DNA of 64,000 nt, taken from Gammaproteobacteria bacterium (GTDB taxonomy: Bacteria > Pseudomonadota > Gammaproteobacteria > Pseudomonadales > Pseudohongiellaceae). Of this stretch, positions 17,957-27,544 are shown one piece after another; the first letter of the stretch is position 1, and each line of letters opens with the position of its first letter. The notes beneath the pieces are model-generated. The model worked only from the letters and a program-made list of their open reading frames with translations. It was not told the origin of the DNA and ran no database searches. A program made the position numbers and the translations under genes. The stretch spans positions 56,159 to 120,158 of the forward strand of contig PBYU01000015.1 in assembly GCA_002730035.1 (NCBI GenBank). Direction: 5' to 3'.

Positions 17957-20900
17957 CTATCTGCTGCCCAAGTAACTACGAAGCCGCGTAGGAAAATTGC
18001 GCTTTAGCAACATTTGCTGCAAATTCCACTGTTGATCTATATCAACATCCCGTACAAAATGTACCTCACCAGAATCCAGCGTCGCAATCGGAACTCCGCC
18101 TTTATACAGGACTCGATTGTTTAACAAACGTGCCAGCTTGCGATTCGGTTGAATCAGATTCAACAGGTTTAGCGGATCAGTGGCTGCTATACAAACTATT
18201 GTAGAACTACCCGAAGGCTCTTTTAACTTTTTAAACTTCCTCAGCTCATCGACAGATTCTGGAAATGCAAACTGTTCGCCGTTAACTCCTGCTACGAATC
18301 GACCACCACGTAGAGTGCCTCTCAATTCCATCTTCCGAAGCACTGCCAGTAGTATGCGCCAGGGTGGCGAGAAGGCTTCTCGGTCCAGCAGAGATCTGAA
18401 CAACACACCCCATCGCTGTAAATAGATACTGATGAGTCTTTCCAATTGCTCCTCATCCAGGACTTCCCAATGCCGAGACTGTTTTACAGGTTCCTCTGCT
18501 AATTGGAATGTATCCAGTAAACTCCAGCGACCTGCGTCTTCAACGCCAAACATGACTTTGCGTCCGCGACGGCGATGCGTGCCAGGTTTTTTATGGCTGG
18601 GTGTTAACAGCGCTCGAAGTCCAGTGAAGCTATCGCTGCAGATTCTCCCAGAACTGACTAATTCCGCCAGGCCTTCCTCCAATTGAGTTTTCAACAAACC
18701 GGAGCGGCTCTGCATCTGATCAAAAAAGCTGGCACCGTGTTGTAATAAGTCAGCTTCAATACGGCAGGCAATAGTGCTGTATTGCAGGGAATATTCATCA
18801 TTTAATTGCGACCTGGCCAGGTCTTGCCAGATATCGAGATTCTGCCGTGATGCCAGAGTAATCGGTGTGCTCTTAACCGGTCCCGACGATTTCTTCTTAG
18901 CAGTGTTTCGTTGCGAACTGGCAGGCAAGGTGTATCGACCCCAGGCTACCTTGCCGCTGATGCACATGACATCCAGCCAATTCGGATCATAATCTGGTAT
19001 TCGCGCCGGATAGAGATCCGCTTCCCAGCTTGCAGCAGGCGCCGCAACACCATCTAATAAGTTTAACGTGCTCTGTAATCGAGTCTGACCGTCGAGAGAA
19101 GCACATTCTTTGGAGGCCTGTTCTGTAACAGCAAGCAGTTGATGCCGATCAAACAGGAACTCCGTGTAGGTTTCCAACGAGACTGGTTTGATGGCTTTTC
19201 GATGAGCATCGATCGTATACCGGTGGATGCGTTGCAGGAGCCGGCGTTCGCACCATTCAGTTCTTGAGTTGCCGTTTGCGATTACTGCCTGTTTCAGCTG
19301 CGGCGTAAACTGCCCCTGGAAAGCATAGCCTTCGACTTCCAGCGCAATGAGTGCAGCATCTATCTTCGCTTCACTGCAATTCAACTCCAGAGCCAGGCGC
19401 TCTGCTGTTACCGGTCCGAGCCCTTCCAGTCTACCTCTAACTATTTCTCGCAAGGCTTGCTCAGATTCCCAGTTCTTCTCAAGTAAAAAATCTGGCAACA
19501 TTGCAAGGTATTTGCCTAATTCCCCAGCAGTATCGATTTCGTCGAACACAGCCTTGAAGCAAGGAAGGTTTTCCGCTGCGATCCAGAGCGTGTTTTTTGT
19601 GAGTTTCAGTTGCAGGATTCGACCAGATTCGATAAGTGGAGCCTGCCATTGCGCATAATTGTTGGAATTGAATTCTTCCTCTGTCATGTAGACAAGACTC
19701 ATCAGCGCATCGTGTAGTTCTTCTTCGTTGTTGATGAACGGCCAGGCTTCCTCGCGCACACGATCGATGGCATCACCATCTAACAAACTGAAATCCTTCG
19801 CTTCTGCCGGATCGACCCAGCTACGATTACGTATCGCGTTGGTGCGGCGTTCTTCAGCAGGTGCGGGATCGAGGAAGGCGTAGGGCCTGGCATTGATGAT
19901 CTCCTGGGCGAAGGGAGAGGGTTCCCGCAGATCTTTTGCGACAAGCATCAGTTTATCCTGCTCGATATCAGCAATGAGTGTTTCCAGCTCAATGATATCC
20001 ATTGCCTCGGTCAGGCAATCTGCCACCGTCTGGTTTACTAGCGGGTGATTGGGTATCTCGCGGTCTCCAGTGATGTTTTCAAGGCAGGCAATCTGATCGG
20101 GAAACACGTGCGCCACCAGGTCTTCAGCGTCCATGCGTTGAAACTGGGGTGGAACCCGCTTACCGTTGCGGTTGCGTTGTATTGCCAGGCCACGGGTTGC
20201 ATTCCAGCGCCAGCGCACTTCGAACATCGGAGCGTCCAGCATCGCTTGAATCAGAATCGTGCGAACCGTCGCACTCTGTAAGTATCTGTACACTTCATCC
20301 AAGGGAAAGCTGTGCACCGAGCCTAAGGAGATTACGATGCTGTCTTCGTTAGCCGCCGCCTGTAATTCGAAATTGAAGGATCGGCAGAAGCGTTTCCTGA
20401 GTGCCAGGCCCCAGGCCCGATTCAAGCGACTCCCATAGAGTGAGTGAATGACCACGTGCATGTCGCCGACTTCATCGAAGAATCGTTCCATGACAAGGGA
20501 TTCCCGGGTCGGCATTACTCCGAGGGCATTCATGCCTGCTTGCAAGTAGTCCACCAGCTGGGTAGCACCAGAGTGAGGCAGACCGATTTCGTCTACTACC
20601 CACTGCACCGCCGAATTGGCAGAATCAGTAATCAGCAAATCCGCTATAGACTGTCGCAGTAATGATACGGACTGCGACAACTCTTGTGTGCGACCTGGCG
20701 CCTCACCAAACCAGAAAGGTATGGTTGGTTGCATGCCTTCGGCGTCGCGCACGCGAACCTTGAGCCCGTCGATCCTGAGCAGCTGCCAGGCATGGGTTCC
20801 CAGGGTAAATATATCGCCTGGGAATGCCTCGAGGGCAAAGTCTTCATTAACGCTGCCGACAACCAAATCTTCAGGATCCAATACCACCTGATAGTCAAAC

Positions 20901-22441
20901 ATGTCGGGTATGGCGCCACCATTGGTCAGCGCAATCAAGTTTGCTCCACGCCTGCTGCGGATCCGATTATTAATAGCATCCAGATGGACATGGGCTCCAC
21001 GCCGGCCACGTCTGGTTGCATAGCCTTCTGCGAGCATCTGAATAGTGGTATCGAATTCTTCCCGCGTCAGATCGCGATAGGGATAGGCATGCAAAATCAG
21101 CTCATACAGTTCCGCGATGTCCCAGCCATCGATGCTGCCATCTGCACCGAGCGCCTGGGATGAGACTTCGGCGACGATCTGCTGGGCAAGAATATCCAGG
21201 GGCTTCTCGGGCATGACGATGCGGTCCAGCTGGCCTTGTTTGACGGCTTGCAACAGAGCTGTTGCCTCTACCAGGTCATCCCGGGTCAAGGGAAAAAGAA
21301 TGCCTTTGGGAGTGCCATGGATTGAGTGGCCGCTGCGCCCTACTCGCTGCAGAAACGTGGCGATACTCTTGGAGGAGGAGAACTGCACCACCAGATCAAC
21401 CGAACCAATATCGATACCTAGCTCCATGGAGGCGGTGGCTACCAATATCTTTAACTCGCCTGCCTTGAGGCGCTGTTCCGCAGTACTGCGATGATCCTTG
21501 CTCATACTGCCATGGTGAGACGACACCGAACCCTCGCCCAGCCGTTCAGACAGCGCCAGTGCTAGGCGCTCGGACAAGCGTCTGGTATTTACGAACACCA
21601 GGGTAGTGTCATGACTCTCGATGAGTTCAACCAGCCGCTGATAGAGTTCCTCCCATACCTCATTGCTCATCAACGCGGTTAACGGTGAGCCCGGCACTTC
21701 CAGGCTGATGTCGATGTCCCGCTGAAAGCCGGAATCCACAATCTCACATTCTGTCTTTCGCTGCTCTGAGGCACGGTTGCCCACCAGGTAGTTGGCCACC
21801 AGGTCGATGGGCTTCTGCGTCGCGGACAGCCCTATTCTCTGCAGATGTTGCCCTGAATTCTGCTCAACCAGGCGCTGCAAGCGCTCGATGGAGAGAGACA
21901 GATGAGAGCCACGCTTGTTCCCCAGCATGGCGTGAATCTCATCGACGATGAGGGTCGACACGGAGGACAACATGGCGCGTCCGCTGGCGCTGGTTAAGAG
22001 TAAATACAGCGATTCCGGGGTGGTTACCAGGATATGGGGTGGATTCCTGGCCATCTTCTGCCGCTCACCGGCTGGTGTGTCCCCGGTGCGTACGGCAATG
22101 CTGATATCTACCGGTGCTTCAGCGGCAAGAAACAGCTGCTCAGCGATGCCGTCGAGGGGTATTTCCAGGTTTTTGTGGATGTCGTTGCTCAGCGCCTTCA
22201 GAGGCGAAACATAGAGTATCTGTACCCCATCACCGAGTTGCCGATTGAGCCCGCGCTGGACCAGGCTATCGATAGCCGCGTAAAACGCCGCTAGCGTCTT
22301 ACCGCTACCGGTAGGAGCCGAAATCAGCGTATGTCGACCGGCCTGAATTGCTGGCCAGGCCTGGGTTTGAGCCACCGTGGGTGCTCCGAACTGGGCGTTA
22401 AACCAGCTCTGACAGGCAGGGTGAAAGTTGTTCAGGGCCAT
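17957..22441 (-). CDS. lhr: Lhr-type large ATP-dependent helicase
   Basis: A superfamily-2 3'-5' helicase of 1494 residues, the usual size for the long bacterial Lhr form. Walker A is APTGSGKT (about 42-49) and the DEIH box lies about 167-170; QRVGRSGH is motif VI in the second RecA domain. A winged-helix and Lhr-specific beta-sheet region follows, then the long C-terminal extension with helix-rich repeats. Lhr unwinds DNA:RNA hybrids and damaged DNA, and is linked to repair; its C-terminal domain has been associated with glycosylase activity in related systems. The gene is intact over nearly 4.5 kb, in contrast to several broken neighbours. It is divergent from lepB. Confidence 0.95.
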   Translation of the reverse strand: MALNNFHPACQSWFNAQFGAPTVAQTQAWPAIQAGRHTLISAPTGSGKTLAAFYAAIDSLVQRGLNRQLGDGVQILYVSPLKALSNDIHKNLEIPLDGIAEQLFLAAEAPVDISIAVRTGDTPAGERQKMARNPPHILVTTPESLYLLLTSASGRAMLSSVSTLIVDEIHAMLGNKRGSHLSLSIERLQRLVEQNSGQHLQRIGLSATQKPIDLVANYLVGNRASEQRKTECEIVDSGFQRDIDISLEVPGSPLTALMSNEVWEELYQRLVELIESHDTTLVFVNTRRLSERLALALSERLGEGSVSSHHGSMSKDHRSTAEQRLKAGELKILVATASMELGIDIGSVDLVVQFSSSKSIATFLQRVGRSGHSIHGTPKGILFPLTRDDLVEATALLQAVKQGQLDRIVMPEKPLDILAQQIVAEVSSQALGADGSIDGWDIAELYELILHAYPYRDLTREEFDTTIQMLAEGYATRRGRRGAHVHLDAINNRIRSRRGANLIALTNGGAIPDMFDYQVVLDPEDLVVGSVNEDFALEAFPGDIFTLGTHAWQLLRIDGLKVRVRDAEGMQPTIPFWFGEAPGRTQELSQSVSLLRQSIADLLITDSANSAVQWVVDEIGLPHSGATQLVDYLQAGMNALGVMPTRESLVMERFFDEVGDMHVVIHSLYGSRLNRAWGLALRKRFCRSFNFELQAAANEDSIVISLGSVHSFPLDEVYRYLQSATVRTILIQAMLDAPMFEVRWRWNATRGLAIQRNRNGKRVPPQFQRMDAEDLVAHVFPDQIACLENITGDREIPNHPLVNQTVADCLTEAMDIIELETLIADIEQDKLMLVAKDLREPSPFAQEIINARPYAFLDPAPAEERRTNAIRNRSWVDPAEAKDFSLLDGDAIDRVREEAWPFINNEEELHDALMSLVYMTEEEFNSNNYAQWQAPLIESGRILQLKLTKNTLWIAAENLPCFKAVFDEIDTAGELGKYLAMLPDFLLEKNWESEQALREIVRGRLEGLGPVTAERLALELNCSEAKIDAALIALEVEGYAFQGQFTPQLKQAVIANGNSRTEWCERRLLQRIHRYTIDAHRKAIKPVSLETYTEFLFDRHQLLAVTEQASKECASLDGQTRLQSTLNLLDGVAAPAASWEADLYPARIPDYDPNWLDVMCISGKVAWGRYTLPASSQRNTAKKKSSGPVKSTPITLASRQNLDIWQDLARSQLNDEYSLQYSTIACRIEADLLQHGASFFDQMQSRSGLLKTQLEEGLAELVSSGRICSDSFTGLRALLTPSHKKPGTHRRRGRKVMFGVEDAGRWSLLDTFQLAEEPVKQSRHWEVLDEEQLERLISIYLQRWGVLFRSLLDREAFSPPWRILLAVLRKMELRGTLRGGRFVAGVNGEQFAFPESVDELRKFKKLKEPSGSSTIVCIAATDPLNLLNLIQPNRKLARLLNNRVLYKGGVPIATLDSGEVHFVRDVDIDQQWNLQQMLLKRNFPTRLRSYLGSR

Positions 22442-22691
22442 GGTGCTTCTCGTGTTCTTGCAATTATTGTGGGAATTACTGTACAGACATACAGGTTATT
22501 GAAGCTTTACGCAGATTGCAATAAGCAGGCAGACACGCCTGAATCCTCGTCTCACCGGATCTATCGACTCCTTTGGGAGCATAGCCGGATTACAAGCGAA
22601 TTCCAGTGAAATTGTGTAAATGAGGTTCAGTTGATTGACATGGGCAATTGACACCGATAATTTATGTCCGTGTCAGCCGAGAGCGATAGTA

Positions 22692-23405
22692 ATGAGCGAG
22701 CCCCTTAATACCAACCACCATCAGCCCCCCGGGCATCCAGAGCGTATGCGGGGTTATCTGCGGCTATTCTGGAAAGAGAATCGCCAGTTTTTCCTGCTAC
22801 TGTTCTGCATCGTATTCTTCAAGAGTGCTATCGCCGATTTAAGCTCGATTTCCGGCCTGTCCATGCTGCCTACCCTGCTCGACGGGGACAAGGTCTGGGT
22901 TAACAAGCTCGCCTACGATGTGAAGATTCCGTGGACCGAGATTTCCCTGGCCGAGTTGGCCGATCCCAAGCGCGGGGATGTTGTCATCATAGACTCCAAG
23001 CGCGCCGACAAGCGGCTGGTCAAGCGCATCGTAGGCGTACCAGGCGATACCATCTATATGCAGAATAACGCCCTGGTAATCAACGGTGAGGCTGCCGACT
23101 ACGAAGTATTATCCCGCGATGGCGATTCGATCATCATCCAGGAAGATCTTCCAGACAAAACCCATCAAGCCAGGTTATCGCGTAGTTTTTTCAACCGCTC
23201 CAGCAGGAGCTACGGCCCGACTGTTGTGCCCCGAGGACAATATTTCGTGTTGGGAGACAATCGCGACAACAGTGTCGATAGCCGGGTCTACAGTTTCATA
23301 CCGCGCGGTGAAATTATTGGACGGTCCAGTTCGGTGGTATTCTCGCTGGACAGCAGCAATAATTTTCTTCCCCGTAGCGAACGCTGGCTTGCGGGAATCG
23401 ATTAG
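22692..23405 (+). CDS. lepB: Signal peptidase I
   Basis: A membrane-anchored serine protease that cleaves exported preproteins. After a cytoplasmic start there is one hydrophobic segment (about 32-48). The catalytic Ser is in GLSMLPT (about Ser57) and the Lys general base in LVKRIVGVPGD (about Lys111); GDNRDNSVDSR is the conserved C-terminal box. I start at 22692 (MSEPLNT); the frame is open from 22635 but the extra 19 residues do not look like the family. At 237 residues it is shorter than E. coli LepB and has one membrane helix, so it may be a second, non-housekeeping paralogue. It is followed by the thioredoxin-like selenoprotein gene. Confidence 0.92.
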   Translation: MSEPLNTNHHQPPGHPERMRGYLRLFWKENRQFFLLLFCIVFFKSAIADLSSISGLSMLPTLLDGDKVWVNKLAYDVKIPWTEISLAELADPKRGDVVIIDSKRADKRLVKRIVGVPGDTIYMQNNALVINGEAADYEVLSRDGDSIIIQEDLPDKTHQARLSRSFFNRSSRSYGPTVVPRGQYFVLGDNRDNSVDSRVYSFIPRGEIIGRSSSVVFSLDSSNNFLPRSERWLAGID

Positions 23406-23506
23406 ATGGTTGTGCCAATCCTGCAATAAAATTCCCGTTTGGCCGGTTCTATAGAGAGCGTAATGCGCTGAACCTGTAATTCCCCTAAATAATAAGAGGA
23501 CAAACC

Positions 23507-24094
23507 ATGACTGTTTACCCCCAAGGGCGAGTCAGATTGCTATGTAAGTCCCTGCTTGCACTGATCCTGGCGAGTGTGTTTCAGCTTTCCAATGCACAAG
23601 ACTATATCTGGGCTGCAGACTTCCCTGTCGGTGCAGCGATACCCGAAATATCCGCCGAGGATCAGAATGGTGCGCTGCGCACATTCGATGATTTGAAAGG
23701 CGAGAAGGGGCTTCTGTTTATGATGAGCCGCTCTTTTGACTGGTGACCCTTCTGCAAAGCTCAGCTCGTGCAGCTGATAGAGATTAGTGACCAGTTCGAA
23801 GCAATGGGAATAAATGTAGCCGCCATGACTTACGATTCTGTCGAGATGTTGAAGACAGTGGAAGAAGACCAGGGCATCGAATTCACCCTGCTACATGACG
23901 AAGGTATCACCCATGTGAATGCCCTCGGCATACTCAATGAGGATTATGAGCCAGACTCCAGAGCTTATGGCGTTCCGCACCCGGGTATCTTCCTGATCAG
24001 TCCGGACGGGGTCATCAGGTACAAGTTTGCTGAAGAAGGCTATAGAATCCGCCCCGATTTCGATAATGTACTTCAAGCAGCATCGCAAATGTAA
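23507..24094 (+). CDS. Exported redoxin (AhpC/TSA, thioredoxin fold), probable selenoprotein with in-frame TGA
   Basis: The frame runs from ATG 23507 to TAA 24094 with one internal TGA at 23744-23746. The TGA falls in SFDW-TGA-PFCKAQL. Relatives have a Cys there (DWCPxC), the first Cys of a CxxC redox motif, so reading it as selenocysteine gives UPFC and a 195-residue protein. A signal peptide is visible (LLALILASVFQLSNAQ). The C-terminal thioredoxin part, with GVPHPGIFLISPDG, is intact, and there is no other lesion. The start has AGAGGA about 8 bp upstream. A stem-loop follows the TGA and a strong terminator follows the gene. The likely role is periplasmic peroxide or disulfide reduction. 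A Cys-to-stop mutation is the alternative; no sel genes are in the window. Confidence 0.8.
23761..23777 (+). promoter_or_regulatory. SECIS-like hairpin downstream of in-frame TGA
   Basis: TCAGCT and AGCTGA form a perfect 6-bp stem around the loop CGTGC. The loop begins 21 nt after the last base of TGA and has G as its second base. Bacterial selenocysteine insertion elements are usually described with an apical loop about 16-37 nt after UGA and an early G in the loop, so this fits. The stem is short and AT/GC neutral enough that chance pairing is possible. Confidence 0.5.
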
Positions 24095-24105
24095 GTAATA
24101 TCGAG

Positions 24106-24140
24106 AAAGCGGGAAGCAGTGATGCTTCCCGCTTTTTTTT
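24106..24140 (+). terminator. Rho-independent terminator
   Basis: Perfect 13-bp stem AAAGCGGGAAGCA / TGCTTCCCGCTTT with a GTGA tetraloop, then a T run. It ends the redoxin transcript 11 bp after its stop codon. Confidence 0.95.
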
Positions 24141-24229
24141 GTGATAGTGCCACCACTTAAACGATCAAGTAACACTTAGTAATTGTCTCAGAGACCTGGC
24201 GTCTAATAGAATAGCGCCCCATATCGGGG

Positions 24230-26584
24230 ATGCGTGGCTATCGAGCGCAGTCGATTCCATGCCGGGCTCCCGATAGCGCGAGAAGAGGAGTTGGTTGTTC
24301 TTCAACCTTTGAAGTAAAAGTGGATAATTCCCTGCACTGCTCTGCCGGCCAGCTCCTGTTCAGGAGCTCAGCCCAGCTTGTTCCTTGCTGGATCGTTGCG
24401 ATTTGTCTGCTGTTTACGGCAACGTCAGCCGCCGCCCAATCCATTCACTCCATTCCCCGGGTACAGCAGTCCCCGACTATCGATGGCCAAGTCGATACCG
24501 GTGAATGGGCAGGCGCGGTCAGCATTCCGGTCAATATTGAAATCTCTCCTGGAGACAATGTACCGGCCGAGGTCGAGGCCGAAGCACTATTGATGGAGGA
24601 CGGGGAAATCCTGTACGTCGCCTTTATTGCCCAGGATCCGGATCCCGAGCAGATTCGTGCCTACTACCAGGACCGCGACAACGCCTGGAGCGATGACTGG
24701 ATGGGTATCATTCTCGATACGTTTAACGACGAGCGCCGGGCTTCTGAGTTCTTTGTAAATCCACTCGGTGTACAGATGGACGCAATCTACGACGATGTGA
24801 ATGGCAGGGAAGACGATTCATGGAACGCAATCTGGGAGAGCATGGGGCAGATCTCCGAAACCGGTTACGTCGTGGAACTGGCCGTCCCCCTAAAACAATT
24901 GCGTTTCACAACAGCAGACAGCGTGCAGACCTGGGGAATCGACATTACCCGCAACTATCCCCGTAACCGGATTATCCGCATGCGCAGCCAGCCACAGGAT
25001 CGGGATATTTCTTGCTACCTCTGTCAGATCAGCAAGGCTGAAGGATTCGCAGATCTGGAAAAGAGCAGAAATCTGGAAATCATTCCCACTATGACCGCCA
25101 CGTCAATCGAGAATCGAGATCCTGCTATCGGGGATTGGGAACGCGAAGATTTCGATACCGAAGGGAGTCTCGATGTCCGCTGGGGTATTACCCAGGATAC
25201 TTATCTCAATGCCACCATCAATCCGGATTTCTCGCAGGTGGAAGCCGACAGTGCACAGCTGGATATCAACAATACCTTCAGCCTGTTCTTCCCTGAGCGA
25301 CGCACTTTTTTCCTCGATGGCGCCGACTATTTCGATACCAGGGAAAACCTGGTGCACACACGCAACATCGCCGATCCGGAATACGGCCTAAAACTTACTG
25401 GCAGAGAAGGTGCCCATACCTATGGGTTGCTCGCCACCAACGACGAGGAAACCAGCTTCATTATTCCCAATAGCCTGAGCTCCAGGATAGCAACCCTGGG
25501 GGATGTGGAGAGCAAAGTCGCCATAGGTCGTTATCGCTATGACATGTTCGAAAACTCCAGCATCGGCCTGTTGGTGACCGATCGACGGGGCGATGATTAC
25601 AGCAACTCGGTGGTCAGTGTCGATGCCACTCTGCGTCCGACACCTCAGGATACGATCACTATTCAGAGCATGCACTCCAACTCCGACTACCCCCAGTTGA
25701 TTCAGGGGCGATACAGCCAGGACTCCAGCCTGAGCGATAACAGTCACGTGATCGAATACAACCACAACGATCGCCGTTGGGATTGGCGTCTCGGATATAC
25801 AGACTACGGCTCGGACTTCCGCGCGGATCTCGGCTTTGTGAATCGAGTGGATTACAAATACTTTGTCACGACCGTAGGACACACCTGGCGCTGGGATGAT
25901 GATCACTTCTTCAGCCGTATCCGCTTCGCGGCTGACTACGACCGCACTGAAGACCAGAGTGGTCTGTTATTGGAAGAAGAAGTGGAGTTTTTCCTCAATA
26001 TGAGCGGTCCACTGCAATCTTATTTGAACGGATTGTTCGGTGGCAGTGAGACGTATTGGAACGGCAAGCACTTCGATGAACAGTTCAACATGGTAAATAT
26101 AGGATTCGCACCGACACCTGACCTGAGCATAGGCACGATGATTCGCTATGAAGACGTGGTCGATTTTGCCAATACCCGGCTCGGCTACTCCAAACGTTGG
26201 GGTCCAAATATTCGTTATCGCTGGGGGCGGCATCTCACGCTGAACCTTCGACACACGCTGCAGGAATTCGAGGTCGACAACCAGAAACTATTTACCGCCA
26301 ACTTGACTGACTTGCGTACCACCTACCAGTTCAGCGCCCACAGCTTCCTCCGTTTCACCCTGCAGTACAACGACCGAGACCGCAATCAGGATATGTACCT
26401 GTTTCCGATTCAAAGCCGTTCCAGAGACCTGACCATGCAACTTCTCTACAGCTACAAGCTCAACGCGGCGACCCGCTTCTTCATCGGCTATTCCGATGTG
26501 GGTTTCCAGGATGATCGCTATGATTCGATCGAGCAGATCAACCGTACTTTTTTCGCCAAGTTCAGCTATGCCTGGCAGCCCTAG
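24230..26584 (+). CDS. DUF5916-type outer-membrane protein with CBM9-like N-terminal domain
   Basis: A large exported protein. A hydrophobic signal (about residues 52-69, ending in SAAAQS) is preceded by an unusually long N-terminal region, so the true start may be later, for example GTG 24320. After it comes a CBM9/DOMON-like beta domain (PTIDGQVDTGEWAGA...YVAFIAQDPDPEQIRA), then a DUF5916 region with FSLFFPERRTFFLDGADYF and many alternating aromatic strands, ending in Trp-Gln-Pro. This suggests a C-terminal beta-barrel in the outer membrane. Relatives often sit beside peptidases or TonB systems; none is adjacent here. Function unknown. Confidence 0.78.
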   Translation: MRGYRAQSIPCRAPDSARRGVGCSSTFEVKVDNSLHCSAGQLLFRSSAQLVPCWIVAICLLFTATSAAAQSIHSIPRVQQSPTIDGQVDTGEWAGAVSIPVNIEISPGDNVPAEVEAEALLMEDGEILYVAFIAQDPDPEQIRAYYQDRDNAWSDDWMGIILDTFNDERRASEFFVNPLGVQMDAIYDDVNGREDDSWNAIWESMGQISETGYVVELAVPLKQLRFTTADSVQTWGIDITRNYPRNRIIRMRSQPQDRDISCYLCQISKAEGFADLEKSRNLEIIPTMTATSIENRDPAIGDWEREDFDTEGSLDVRWGITQDTYLNATINPDFSQVEADSAQLDINNTFSLFFPERRTFFLDGADYFDTRENLVHTRNIADPEYGLKLTGREGAHTYGLLATNDEETSFIIPNSLSSRIATLGDVESKVAIGRYRYDMFENSSIGLLVTDRRGDDYSNSVVSVDATLRPTPQDTITIQSMHSNSDYPQLIQGRYSQDSSLSDNSHVIEYNHNDRRWDWRLGYTDYGSDFRADLGFVNRVDYKYFVTTVGHTWRWDDDHFFSRIRFAADYDRTEDQSGLLLEEEVEFFLNMSGPLQSYLNGLFGGSETYWNGKHFDEQFNMVNIGFAPTPDLSIGTMIRYEDVVDFANTRLGYSKRWGPNIRYRWGRHLTLNLRHTLQEFEVDNQKLFTANLTDLRTTYQFSAHSFLRFTLQYNDRDRNQDMYLFPIQSRSRDLTMQLLYSYKLNAATRFFIGYSDVGFQDDRYDSIEQINRTFFAKFSYAWQP

Positions 26585-26678
26585 AATCCCTCGATAATTC
26601 GGTAATATTGTGCAAACCTTTCCGGATCGCCAACGTCTCATTGCATAGGGGCTAGGAAGGAGTCTGTCAGAGGAATCA

Positions 26679-27452
26679 ATGGGAAAAGCTAACGTCTATC
26701 AAATCGGCAATGGTGAGGGACCGAATTCCCTGGCCTTGAAGGCTGATCGTGCGCTGGCAAAACTGGCCGCCAGTGGCGATCGCGAGGCTTTTCGAACCAT
26801 CGTCGATACCAACAAGCAGCGCATGTTTACGGTGGCCCGCAGCGTAATGAATGATCCGGCGCTGGTCTCTGAAGCGGCCGATTCACTGGCTGATATCGGC
26901 AGTGAAGCGGCGCTTAACGTTCTATTTGATATGTTTCAGTCCAAACAGGATCCGACAGCGCGCCAACTCATCCTCGAGCAGATTGCTGATGTGGAAACCC
27001 CTGAAGTCATTGCTTTTCTGACTGACATCGCCCTTTCAGGTCAAGACGATGAAGTGGCGGTTATTGCTATCGAAGGAATTGCCGACCGCGAAGACAATAT
27101 CGCCGTTGCCGCGCTCGATCACATTTTTGTGAATAGCACCAGTCAACAGCGTCGCCTGGCAATCCTTAGTGGCATTGGAGATTCAGAAACCCAACAGGCC
27201 GTCGAATTGCTTGAGCGGGTGTTGAACAGCGAGACTGAACCGGAAGTGGTTGCCGCCGCGGTGAGAGCGCTAGGCGATACTGAACTGGCCAGTGCTGTGC
27301 CACTGGTACTCGATACCTATCGCAATAACACCGACGAGCAGGTACAGAGGGCGGCTATTCGTGCCCTGCGCAGGTTGGATGATCACCCTGCCGCCACCGA
27401 GGGCTTGTTGGAGATGCTCGAGGATCAGCTAAATCAGCCAGTTGATCAGTAA
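26679..27452 (+). CDS. HEAT-repeat protein with sigma-70 region-2-like N-terminus
   Basis: Residues about 20-60 (ADRALAKLAASGDREAFRTIVDTNKQRMFTVARSVMND) look like the first helices of ECF sigma factor region 2. The -10 recognition and DNA-melting part and region 4 are missing. From about 60 the protein is a series of roughly 30-residue helical HEAT-like repeats (EVIAFLTDIALSGQDDEVAVIAIEGIAD is one). At 257 residues it is likely cytoplasmic and probably acts by protein contact. The sigma-like part could be an old fusion or a resemblance of a helical segment. It lies upstream of gcvT on the same strand, separated by a repeat hairpin. Confidence 0.7.
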   Translation: MGKANVYQIGNGEGPNSLALKADRALAKLAASGDREAFRTIVDTNKQRMFTVARSVMNDPALVSEAADSLADIGSEAALNVLFDMFQSKQDPTARQLILEQIADVETPEVIAFLTDIALSGQDDEVAVIAIEGIADREDNIAVAALDHIFVNSTSQQRRLAILSGIGDSETQQAVELLERVLNSETEPEVVAAAVRALGDTELASAVPLVLDTYRNNTDEQVQRAAIRALRRLDDHPAATEGLLEMLEDQLNQPVDQ

Positions 27453-27459
27453 AGAACAG

Positions 27460-27544
27460 AAAACAGGGACAGGCCAGGTTTTTCATTTTCTGAGATGATT
27501 CATTTCACGTACCCAGAAGAAAAACGGGGTCTGTCCCTGTTTTT
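27460..27544. repeat. REP-like long hairpin between the HEAT gene and gcvT
   Basis: AAAACAGGGACAG (27460-27472) pairs exactly with CTGTCCCTGTTTT (27531-27543), and the pairing continues inward with CCAGGTTTTT against AAAAACGGGG at two mismatches. The GGGGTCTGTCCCTGTT motif resembles REP sequences linked to RAYT transposases, and a related GGGGACAGAAACCTGGT lies beside the RAYT remnant near 33711. It may also act as a terminator for the HEAT gene. Confidence 0.65.
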
